64,000 nucleotides of DNA, from assembly GCF_009728995.1 (NCBI RefSeq), contig NZ_VTZW01000020.1, forward strand, positions 122,201-186,200, in the 5' to 3' direction. This document shows, piece after piece, positions 48,627 to 55,526 of the stretch. The notes beneath the pieces are model-generated. The model was not told the DNA's origin. It searched no databases and saw only the letters and a program-made list of their open reading frames with translations. Numbering within the stretch: the stretch's first letter is position 1; every line of letters starts with the position of its first letter. The stretch is from Streptomonospora sp. PA3 (GTDB lineage: Bacteria > Actinomycetota > Actinomycetes > Streptosporangiales > Streptosporangiaceae). The translations under genes and the position numbers were made by a program.

Positions 48627-49573
48627 GGAGCATTCGCCACGGCGACGCGGCGCCCGAGCCGCTGCCCGCACCCGTCGCGCGCAACGTCGAGGCGCTCAAC
48701 GGCGGGCGGGAGTGGCTGGAGTCGCTGCCGGACACGCTCGCCGCGCTGCAGGATGCCTGGGACCTGGAGCTGGAGTCCCCGTTCAAGGGCGGCAGCTGCT
48801 CCTGGGCGGCTCCGGCGCGCACCGCGTCCGGCGAGCACGCCGTGCTCAAGGTCTCCTTCCCCCACCGCGAGGCCCGCGGCGAGGCCGAGGCGCTGCGGTT
48901 CTGGGACGGCGCGGGGACCGTGCGGCTGCTGCGCTCCACCCCCGACGGGTTCGGGCTGCTGCTCGAGGCCTGCGAGCCGGGCGGCGCCCTGCGCGACGCG
49001 GCCGGCGAGCCCGAGGACCTGCTCACCGCGGGGCTGGAGGTGCTGGCGCGGCTGTGGAGCAGGGAGCCGGCGCCGGGCATGGACCTGGAGCCCCTGCAGG
49101 AGGTCACCGACGACTGGTCGGGGCTGGTCGCCCAGCGCTGGCCCCGGCTGCGCCCCGGCGCCGATGCGCACCTGGTGCGCACCGCGGTGGACCTGCTGGG
49201 CTCGCTGCCGCGCACGGCGAAGCGGAGCGTGGTGCTGCACGGCGACATCAACCCGGGCAACATCCTCGCCGCCCGGCGCGCCCCGTGGCTGGCCATCGAC
49301 CCCAAGCCCATGGTCGGCGATCCCGGCTACGACGTGTGGCCGCTGATCATGCAGGTCGATCCCCCGCTGCGGTTGATCGACCCGCGCCCGGCGCTGCGCC
49401 GCCGCTTCGGCCTCGCCGCCGAGATCCTCGGCGAGCCCGCCGACCGGCTGACGGCCTGGTCGATGGCGCGGGCGGTGGAGTCGGCGTTCGACCGCTTCAA
49501 CATCGGCGACGGCCCGGCGGGCGACGCCGAGCTCGCCCAGGCCGCCGTGCTCGCCGACGTGGCCGGGCTGTAA
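48623..49573 (+). CDS. APH(6)/hydroxyurea-type phosphotransferase
   Basis: This 316-residue kinase is of the aminoglycoside phosphotransferase fold. The Brenner motif is VLHGDINPGNIL and the metal-binding block is AIDPKPMVGDPGYDVW. These match the streptomycin 6-kinase/hydroxyurea phosphotransferase family. Real substrates of chromosomal members are mostly unknown, so antibiotic resistance should not be assumed. The N-terminal lobe has VLKVSFPHREA, with the probable nucleotide lysine. It is translationally coupled to the preceding GDPD gene, which hints at a shared sugar- or glycerol-phosphate substrate (inference only). Confidence 0.87.
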   Translation: MRSIRHGDAAPEPLPAPVARNVEALNGGREWLESLPDTLAALQDAWDLELESPFKGGSCSWAAPARTASGEHAVLKVSFPHREARGEAEALRFWDGAGTVRLLRSTPDGFGLLLEACEPGGALRDAAGEPEDLLTAGLEVLARLWSREPAPGMDLEPLQEVTDDWSGLVAQRWPRLRPGADAHLVRTAVDLLGSLPRTAKRSVVLHGDINPGNILAARRAPWLAIDPKPMVGDPGYDVWPLIMQVDPPLRLIDPRPALRRRFGLAAEILGEPADRLTAWSMARAVESAFDRFNIGDGPAGDAELAQAAVLADVAGL

Positions 49574-49728
49574 GCCGACCCGGCGCGGGCGCGGCTTTCG
49601 GCCGTTGCGGGCGGTTGTGGGCGGTTGTGGGCGGAACAGCGATACGCGGCGCGTGCGCAGCCTTTCACCCCGCATACCCACACCACCGACATAGCCCCTA
49701 CGCTGCATAAACTCACCCCTGGACAGAG

Positions 49729-49783
49729 TTATCCACAGGAACGGCGAATTCTTGTGGACAACAGCCGTGAAGACTGTGGAAAA
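49729..49783. promoter_or_regulatory. Cluster of three DnaA boxes
   Basis: TTATCCACA at 49729-49737 (plus strand), TTGTCCACA at 49753-49761 (minus) and TTTTCCACA at 49775-49783 (minus) all match DnaA box consensus forms within 55 bp. They lie between the convergent ends of the APH-like gene and the surface-protein gene, so they are not in an obvious promoter. dnaA and dnaN are not present nearby, so this is not the usual oriC context. It may titrate DnaA or mark a moved or secondary replication element. Confidence 0.65.
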
Positions 49784-49793
49784 CGTCGGCGGC

Positions 49794-50867
49794 TCAGCTG
49801 CGGCGGGCCAGCAGCGCGATGCCGGCGATCACCACCGCGGCCAGGCCCGCCCCGGTCCAGATCAGCACCGCCGCTCCGGTCCCCGACTCGCCGCCGGCCC
49901 CGCCCGACGCTGCGCCGCCCGAGCCGGCGGCGCCTTCGCCGTCGCCGGGCGTCGCCTCGGGCGCGCCGGACCCGCCGGTCGCGTGCCCCGGGTCGAGCGG
50001 CATGCTCCAGACCGGGCTGCCCGGCCCCTCGGTGCCCGCGAGCAGGGAGCGCCCGTCGTGGGAGAAGGCCAGCGACTCGCCCTGGTCGGACTCCGGCAGC
50101 GGCACCCGCTCGACGATGCGGCCGCGCACCCCCTGCGAGGCGTCGTAGACCGTCGCCGCCCAGTACGTGCGCACGGCGTAGTAGGCGCCGTCAGGCGAGA
50201 ACGCGGCACCGGTGGCGTACAGCGGGGCGGAGTCCACGCGCGTGAGGGTGTTGGCCTGCTCGGGGTCGAGCCGCTCGGGCGCCGCGTAGACGCCGGCGGC
50301 GACCTCCTTGCTGACGATGTAGACGCGGCCGTCGCGGGGGTCGACCATCATCGCTTCGGCGTCGCGGCCGCCGTCCTCGTAGACGAAGGTGAACGTGGCG
50401 GCCCGCACCGTCGTGTCGGAGAGGTCGCGCGGCTCGGGGAAGCGGTAGACGCGGATGCTGGGCCAGCCGCCCTGGAAATTGTCGCCGATGTCGCCGACGT
50501 AGACGGCGGGCTCGCCGCCTTCGCCCGGGCCGAGTGCGATCGCCTCCCAGTCGCGCGCCTGAACTCCGGCGCCGGCGAGTGTGACGGTGGCCACGGTCCG
50601 GCCCTGCTCGTCGACGGCGTAGATCTGCGGCCCGTAGGAGCCGCTGTCGTTGTGGGTCCAGTAGACGCCGTCGTGCCGGCGGGACGCGGCCAGGCCGCTC
50701 GACTCCTGGATGCGCTCGTCGGTGATCCGGAAGCGGGGTTCGGCGGACGCGGGAGTGCCGGCGCCGCCCGAGAGGGATGCCGCGGGACCGGGCGCGGCGG
50801 CTCGGGCCCAAGCCGCGGGGAGCACCGCGAGCGCGAACGCGACCGCGAGCGCGGCGCTTCTCCTCAT
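49794..50867 (-). CDS. Secreted beta-propeller-like surface protein
   Basis: This 357-residue exported protein has a signal peptide at residues 1-26 (basic start, hydrophobic core, AWARAAA). About 250 residues follow with repeated strand patterns such as GVYWTHNDSGSYGPQIYAVD, AVYVGDIGDN and GRSLLAGTEG, which suggest a beta-propeller. A Gly/Ser/Ala-rich linker and a C-terminal membrane helix ending ARRS follow. There is no LPXTG sorting motif, so it is probably held by the C-terminal span. Its function is unknown; similar propellers occur in phytase-like or esterase-like proteins. Confidence 0.8.
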   Translation of the reverse strand: MRRSAALAVAFALAVLPAAWARAAAPGPAASLSGGAGTPASAEPRFRITDERIQESSGLAASRRHDGVYWTHNDSGSYGPQIYAVDEQGRTVATVTLAGAGVQARDWEAIALGPGEGGEPAVYVGDIGDNFQGGWPSIRVYRFPEPRDLSDTTVRAATFTFVYEDGGRDAEAMMVDPRDGRVYIVSKEVAAGVYAAPERLDPEQANTLTRVDSAPLYATGAAFSPDGAYYAVRTYWAATVYDASQGVRGRIVERVPLPESDQGESLAFSHDGRSLLAGTEGPGSPVWSMPLDPGHATGGSGAPEATPGDGEGAAGSGGAASGGAGGESGTGAAVLIWTGAGLAAVVIAGIALLARRS

Positions 50868-50966
50868 GTGCGCAATCCTGCCATCCTCGGCGCTGCTGCG
50901 TGGCTTGCGACCCCCGCTCGGTGGGCATGCTCCGCTTACACACGCGCTTGAGCGGAAGGATGCCAG

Positions 50967-51692
50967 ATGCGGATCGTCGCCTGCCTCAACGGGGACCGCC
51001 GGCCCGGGGCGCATCCCGCGCTGCCCGTGTCGCCCGAGCAGATCGTCGGCGACGCTCGCTCAGCGGTCGACGCGGGAGCCGACGAGGTGCACATCCACCC
51101 GCGCGACGGCGCGGGCGCGGAGTCGCTGGAGCCGCAGGTGGTCTCGCCGCTGCTGCAGCTGCTGCGCAGCGAACTCCCCGGCGTGGCCGTGAGCCTCACC
51201 ACCGCCCTTTCGGCCGAACCCGATCCCGTGCGCCGCTACGACCTGGTCCAGCGCTGGAGCGCGCTGCCCGACTCGGCTTCGGTCAACCTGCACGAGCCCG
51301 GGTCGGTCGAGGTCGCCCGGCTGCTGATCGACCGCAGAGTCGACGTGGAGGCCGGCGTATGGAGCGTCGAGGCCGCCCGCATCCTGGTCGCCTCCGGCCT
51401 GGCGGGCGACTTCGCCCGCGTGCTCGTGGAGCCGACGCAGGCCACAACCGAGGAGGCGCTGGCCAACGCCTCGGCCATCGACCGCGTCCTCGACCGGGCC
51501 GGCCTGGAGATCCCCCGCCTCCTGCACGGCCGCGACGCCACCGCCTGGCCGATCCTGGACACCGCCGTGGCCGCGGGCCGCGACGTGCGCATCGGCCTGG
51601 AGGACACCCTGCGCGACCCGGAGAACCGCGAAGCCGAGGACAACGCGGCCCTGGTCGCGGCGGCCACCGCCCGGACGTCGGCGGCGGCGTAA
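50967..51692 (+). CDS. BKACE-family beta-keto acid cleavage enzyme (DUF849), short form
   Basis: This 241-residue TIM-barrel protein of the BKACE family includes 3-keto-5-aminohexanoate cleavage enzyme. The family condenses acetyl-CoA with a beta-keto acid to give acetoacetate and a new acyl-CoA. The zinc-binding HxH is in EVHIHPRDG and the start MRIVACLNGDRRPGAHP matches the family. It is shorter than classical members (about 270-310 residues), so some loops are missing and the substrate is uncertain. ATG 50967 has AGCGGAAGG about 5 nt upstream. It stands alone, followed by a repeat island. Confidence 0.83.
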   Translation: MRIVACLNGDRRPGAHPALPVSPEQIVGDARSAVDAGADEVHIHPRDGAGAESLEPQVVSPLLQLLRSELPGVAVSLTTALSAEPDPVRRYDLVQRWSALPDSASVNLHEPGSVEVARLLIDRRVDVEAGVWSVEAARILVASGLAGDFARVLVEPTQATTEEALANASAIDRVLDRAGLEIPRLLHGRDATAWPILDTAVAAGRDVRIGLEDTLRDPENREAEDNAALVAAATARTSAAA

Positions 51693-51721
51693 GCCGCATT
51701 CAGGAAGCCGACTGCCACCGG

Positions 51722-51975
51722 GGTTGCGCCAATGGGCGCGGTTCGTGTAGCGCGGTCCGCCCGCCGCCCCCCTACGGACGCGCTTCGCGGCACTTGTTTG
51801 CTTGCGCGGAACGCACGCTGAACTTGTCGGGCGGAGCCGCAGCACCGGTGGCGGGGCTCCAGTGCAGAAGTGCACTGTGCGCTCGGCGGCAAGCTGGCGT
51901 CAGCGCTTCGCGCATCCCAGCCCCATTGCCGCAACCTGTGGTGACCGACTCCCTAAACAGGACGCAGCGGCAGTC
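51722..51975. repeat. Repeat family A, copy 2 (interrupted)
   Basis: The left part (CCAATGGGCGCGGTTCGTGT then AGCGCGGTC, 51729-51757) and right part (CAGCCCCATTGCCGCA, 51918-51933, then ACAGGACGCAGCGGC) match the 33.9-kb copy. Here they are split by about 160 bp that carry a small hairpin (CAGTGCA-gaag-TGCACTG). A right-end fragment recurs at 52170-52185. The island 51693-52244 has no supported gene. Confidence 0.6.
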
Positions 51976-52000
51976 ACGGGCGGCGGGCAGACAAGGACGT

Positions 52001-52156
52001 GGCGCGCAGCGCCTCCGTTAGGGGCGGTGGCGGGTGACGGGCACGATGAACTCGCGGCGCGTCAGCGCCTCCGTTAGGGGCGGTGGCGGGTGACGGGCAC
52101 GATGAACTCGCGGCGCGTCAGCGCCTCCGTTAGGGGCGGTGGCGGGTGACGGGCGG
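52001..52156. repeat. 56-bp tandem repeats of family B
   Basis: The phrase GCCTCCGTTAGGGGCGGTGG begins at 52011, 52067 and 52123, giving an exact 56-bp period with two complete units and a third partial unit. Units are near identical. The core matches single copies at 1704 (direct) and 16661 (inverted). There are no unique spacers, so it is not a CRISPR array. Confidence 0.85.
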
Positions 52157-52244
52157 GAGTCGCACACCCCAGCCCCATTTCCGCACGTCAGTGGTAGCTG
52201 ACCCCGTGGTCCCGGCGGGTGCCTGACGAGCGGTGCGCCGCGCC

Positions 52245-52343
52245 CTACGACACGACGGCGCCGATGACGACGATCAGCACGATGGCCGCGAGCACCGTCG
52301 GCAGCAGCCAGCGCTGCTTGCGGTTGTTGGTGAGCATGCTCAT
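52245..52343 (-). CDS. Small single-span membrane protein (32 residues)
   Basis: A 32-codon frame starting at ATG 52343 encodes a short basic N-terminus (NNRKQRW) and one hydrophobic helix (LLPTVLAAIVLIVVIGAVV) ending just before TAG. GGA lies 5 nt and AAGG 11 nt upstream. The clean basic-then-hydrophobic pattern between noncoding repeat DNA and thpR argues for a real small protein. No function can be given; a toxin-like or assembly-factor peptide would be possible but is unsupported. Confidence 0.5.
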   Translation of the reverse strand: MSMLTNNRKQRWLLPTVLAAIVLIVVIGAVVS

Positions 52344-52487
52344 CGTCGTCCGGCCTTACTCGCGTCCTGGATGTCGCGGGGTGGGGCGTCCGGCCGCGGT
52401 CCCTGGCGGGCTCCGCCGGGCCGGTGCCGCGTCGGCGCGCCCGAGTCCTCTCCCCGAGAGGCTTCGGCGGTTGCGCGCGGGGCGATA

Positions 52488-53108
52488 TCAGCCTAACGGC
52501 CAGGTGGCCAGGGTCTGGTAACGGGGCCTTCCCGACGCGTGGCTGCGGACGAGGTGGGCCTCGTCGACGGTCCAGAACGGTGTGGCCAGTGCGTTCAGGC
52601 CGTAGCGCAGCGCCGTCATGTCGGTGGGCGGCCGGCTGCTCGCCAGTGTCAGGTGCGGCACGAACGCGCGCCGGTCGAGGCGGACGCCGGCCTTGCGCGC
52701 CACCTTGCGCAGCCCGTCGGCGAGCGCGATCACGCCCTCGACGTCGCCCTCCAACCCGGCCCACAGCACCGACGCCTGCGCGGTGTCGCCGGGGAACGTA
52801 CCCCCGCCGCGCACGGCGACCGAAGGGCGCGGGTGCCGCGCGACCTCGGCGGCCAGCCTCCGCTGCAGCGACGGCAGCCCTGTCTCGGCGACCTCGCCCA
52901 GGAACAGCAGTGTGAAGTGCCACTCCTCGCGCTCGCGCCACCTCAGGCGCCTGCCCATCCGCAGCTGCGTGCGGGGCTCGCCTGAGGGGTCCTCCTGCAC
53001 CACGCCGCGGGCGACGGCGAGGCGCTCGGCGGCGCCGAGCGCCTCCGCCGAGCGCGCCACCTCGTCCAGGACCTCTTTGGGCGGGTATACCGCGACGAAG
53101 AGCCTCAT
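52488..53108 (-). CDS. thpR: RNA 2',3'-cyclic phosphodiesterase (2'-5' ligase family)
   Basis: This 206-residue 2H phosphoesterase has two catalytic HxT motifs, WHFTLLFLG and PHLTLASS, at the expected separation. The family opens 2',3'-cyclic phosphates on RNA and can join 2'-5' half-tRNAs in vitro. The N-terminus MRLFVAVYPP is typical. An insertion of about 15 residues after the first helix (GVVQEDPSGEPRTQLRMGRR) is longer than in the shortest family members. ATG 53108 excludes a long in-frame upstream extension that overlaps the MFS gene antisense frames. Confidence 0.9.
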   Translation of the reverse strand: MRLFVAVYPPKEVLDEVARSAEALGAAERLAVARGVVQEDPSGEPRTQLRMGRRLRWREREEWHFTLLFLGEVAETGLPSLQRRLAAEVARHPRPSVAVRGGGTFPGDTAQASVLWAGLEGDVEGVIALADGLRKVARKAGVRLDRRAFVPHLTLASSRPPTDMTALRYGLNALATPFWTVDEAHLVRSHASGRPRYQTLATWPLG

Positions 53109-53236
53109 GCACCACCCCGCATCGTCTCGCTCCCGATGACCGTGCGTGTCGAGCATGCCACCGGCCGGGGGCGGTGGATAGGGCTTTCGGCCGCGGAATC
53201 CGCACCCGCCGTACCCACCGGCTCCACCGCGCGGCC

Positions 53237-54643
53237 TCAGCCGGTGCCGTGGGCGGTCCCGGCCGCCTGCGCGCGCTCCGGCCGCGGCGAGACGCGCACG
53301 AACGGGCGCCGCAGCGGCGACAGCCGGATGCGCACCCGCAGGTGGCGGGCCAGCAGCACGGCCACCGCGGCGACCACGAGCACGCTCACCGCACCGCCCG
53401 TCGCCAGGCTGGCACGCGGGCCGAACGCGTCGGCGATGACTCCGACGATCGGCGCACCGATCGGGGCGACACCGAGGAACACCAGCATGTAGATGCTCAT
53501 CACCCGGCCCCGCATCTGCGGGTCCACACTGAGCTGGAAGGTGGCGTTGAGCGAGGTGGTGAAGGTCATGAACGCGACGCCCATGGCCACCAGCACGGCC
53601 ACGAAGGCCGCATAGCCCGGGGCCAGGGCCGACACCCCCTGCAGCACGCCGAAGGCGAGCGCGCCGCTGAGCACCAGGCGCAGCCGCGGACGCTCGCGGC
53701 GGGCGGCCAGCAGCGCTCCGGCGAGGGCGCCGACGGCCAGAGCGGTGGCGGCCGTGCCGAACGCGGCCGCGCCCGTCTGGAAGACGTTGTTGGCCATCAG
53801 CGCGATCTGGTTCTGCACGTTCGCGCCGAACATCTGCACGAAGATCGTCATCACCAGCAGCAGGACCAGGTCGGGGCGGGCCAGCACGTAGCGCACGCCC
53901 TCCATGGTCTGGCCCTTGGTGCGCGGTGCGGGCTCGGTGACCTGGAGCTCGGAGGGCCGCATCAGCCACAGGCCGCCCAGCACGGCCAGGAAGGAGGCGG
54001 CGTTGATCAGGAAGACGGGCCCGCTGCCGATCGCCGCGATCAGCAGCCCGGCCACAGCGGGGCCGGCGACCCGGCCGAACTGGAAGCTGGCACTGTTCAG
54101 AGCGACGGCGTTGGGCAGTTCGCGGTCGCCGACCATCTCCACGACGAAGGTCTGGCGCGCGGGGTTGTCCACCACGGTGACCAGGCCCAGCGCGAAGGCG
54201 AAGACGTAGACGTGCCACACCTCGGCGAGACCGGCGGCGGCCAGCACGCCCAGTCCGGCGGCGAGGACGCCCATCGCGGCCTGGGTGGCGATCAGCAGCC
54301 GGCGCTTGGCCAGCCGGTCGACGATCGTGCCGCCCCACAGCCCGAACAGCAGCATAGGCAGGAACTGCAGTGCCGTGGCCAGTCCCAGGGCGAGGCCGCT
54401 TCCGCCGCTGAGCTGGAGCACCAGCCAGTCCTGGGCCACGCGCTGCATCCAGGTGCCGGAGTTGGAGACGACCTGCCCGGCGGCGAAGAGGCGGTAGTTG
54501 CGGATGGCCAGCGAGCGGAACATGCCGCTGCGCGCTGCGGAGCGGGGCCGCGGCCGCTCGGCACGCGGCTCGGCAGCGGGCGCGGACTCCGCGTCCCCCT
54601 GCGACCGGTCGTCGGACTCCTCCCGCGGCTCGCGCTCGCTCAT
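53237..54643 (-). CDS. MFS transporter (MFS_3/EntS-like) with MarR neighbour
   Basis: This 468-residue exporter has about 12 membrane spans, an acidic-basic disordered N-terminus of 40 residues and a start region RSLAIRNYRLFAAGQVVS. Motif A is GGTIVDRLAKRRLLI and later GRVMSIYMLVFLGVAPIG. It belongs to the MFS_3 group that includes enterobactin exporter EntS and macrolide pumps. A MarR-family repressor is encoded 86 nt upstream on the same strand, so it is probably controlled by it. Substrate is unknown. ATG 54643 is chosen because the long frame farther upstream runs through the MarR gene. Confidence 0.88.
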   Translation of the reverse strand: MSEREPREESDDRSQGDAESAPAAEPRAERPRPRSAARSGMFRSLAIRNYRLFAAGQVVSNSGTWMQRVAQDWLVLQLSGGSGLALGLATALQFLPMLLFGLWGGTIVDRLAKRRLLIATQAAMGVLAAGLGVLAAAGLAEVWHVYVFAFALGLVTVVDNPARQTFVVEMVGDRELPNAVALNSASFQFGRVAGPAVAGLLIAAIGSGPVFLINAASFLAVLGGLWLMRPSELQVTEPAPRTKGQTMEGVRYVLARPDLVLLLVMTIFVQMFGANVQNQIALMANNVFQTGAAAFGTAATALAVGALAGALLAARRERPRLRLVLSGALAFGVLQGVSALAPGYAAFVAVLVAMGVAFMTFTTSLNATFQLSVDPQMRGRVMSIYMLVFLGVAPIGAPIVGVIADAFGPRASLATGGAVSVLVVAAVAVLLARHLRVRIRLSPLRRPFVRVSPRPERAQAAGTAHGTG

Positions 54644-54729
54644 GGCCTGCCGGGACGCGGTGCCGCCGGCTGCCGCGCCCGTTCCCCCCTGGTCTGCTCT
54701 ACGGCTCGGCGGCTGGGGATCGGGCGGGT

Positions 54730-55185
54730 CTAGGACTGGGTCAGCCGGTCCAGGATCTCCGCCGCGCGGCGCAACGTGTCCTTCTCCTCGGGGCTCAGCT
54801 CCTTGAGGCGCTGGGCCAGCCACGCCTCGCGGCGCCGCTGGTCGACCCGCACCAGCTCCCGGCCCTCCTCGGTGAGGGCCACCAGCTGCCTGCGCTGGTC
54901 CTGGGGGTGCTTGGTGCGCCGCACCAGCCCCCGCTCCTCCAGTGCCGCCACGATGCGCGTCATCGACGGCGGCTGGACCTTCTCGTGGTCGGCGAGCTCG
55001 CCGGGAGTCATCTCCCCGTGGCGCGCGAGGGTGAACAGTGCCGCGCCCTGCCCCAGCGACAGGGACGCGTCGAGCCGCTGCGCTCGCAGCCTCCGGGCCA
55101 ACCTGCCCACGGTCACGCGCAGCACCGCCGCCAGCCCGGCGTCGGTCCTGGTCTGTTGGGACAGCGGAGACTTCTTCATTAGCAC
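54730..55185 (-). CDS. MarR-family transcriptional regulator
   Basis: This 151-residue winged-helix regulator has dimerisation helices at both ends. The DNA-binding helix is in TPGELADHEKVQPPSMTRIV, and the wing is RRTKHPQDQRRQLVALTEEG. It precedes an MFS pump gene in the same direction and should repress it until a ligand binds. GTG 55185 is favoured because AAAGGT lies about 8 nt upstream; ATG 55179 is 2 codons in. An inverted repeat, TTAGCA-N14-TGCTAA, overlaps the start codon, so autorepression at its own leader is likely. Confidence 0.9.
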   Translation of the reverse strand: MLMKKSPLSQQTRTDAGLAAVLRVTVGRLARRLRAQRLDASLSLGQGAALFTLARHGEMTPGELADHEKVQPPSMTRIVAALEERGLVRRTKHPQDQRRQLVALTEEGRELVRVDQRRREAWLAQRLKELSPEEKDTLRRAAEILDRLTQS

Positions 55186-55204
55186 AACTCATTACCTTTG
55201 CTAA
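55179..55204. promoter_or_regulatory. Probable MarR operator overlapping the gene start
   Basis: TTAGCA (55179-55184) and TGCTAA (55199-55204) are perfect inverted half-sites, 20 bp centre to centre, in an AT-rich patch. The repeat covers the ribosome site and start of the MarR gene, which would permit autoregulation. Confidence 0.6.
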
Positions 55205-55264
55205 CGATACAACGCGCCGGCAGCATTCCCCGCCTGTCTGGAAGACCAGACTGTGTCGGGTTTT

Positions 55265-55374
55265 TTCGCGGGTGTGCGGGCCGCTTTGAGGCGCCGTCTT
55301 CCCTCCTCGCTCTGTCGCTCGTTCCTCGCTCCCTCGCTCGTCAGTCCAGACGGCGCCGCGCCCCGCACACCCGC
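55265..55374. repeat. Repeat family C, copy 3, within a large inverted repeat
   Basis: Outer arms GCGGGTGTGCGGG (55268-55280) and CCCGCACACCCGC (55362-55374) and inner arms GGCGCCGTCT (55290-55299) and AGACGGCGCC (55348-55357) pair around a CT-rich 48-nt loop. The left half matches repeats at 26881 and 641. A second left-end fragment (TTTTCGCGGGCGTGCGGGGC) lies at about 55390. The whole 341-bp gap 55186-55526 holds these repeats, a GTCTGG-aaga-CCAGAC hairpin at 55236-55251, and no supported gene. Confidence 0.7.
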
Positions 55375-55526
55375 TGCCTAGTCGGGCTGTTTTCGCGGGC
55401 GTGCGGGGCGCGGCCTGACCATGAGGCCAGCCCCATGCGTCTCCGCCGCCCGGATCCCGCCCGTACGCGGCGGCTGCGGGCACCGCGGCCGCGCTCGCCG
55501 ATGCCCGCAGCTTAGCCGCGCGGGCG

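Noticed and set aside
48623..49573. Functional streptomycin resistance gene
   Set aside because: Family membership is clear, but chromosomal members usually lack proven drug activity, and the gene is coupled to a phosphodiesterase, so resistance was not claimed.
49729..49783. Chromosomal origin oriC
   Set aside because: Only three boxes are present and dnaA, dnaN, gyrB and rpmH are absent. A real actinomycete oriC has many more boxes between dnaA and dnaN.
52001..52156. Possible CRISPR array
   Set aside because: The 56-bp units are contiguous and nearly identical with no unique spacers, and there are no cas genes. It is a simple tandem repeat.
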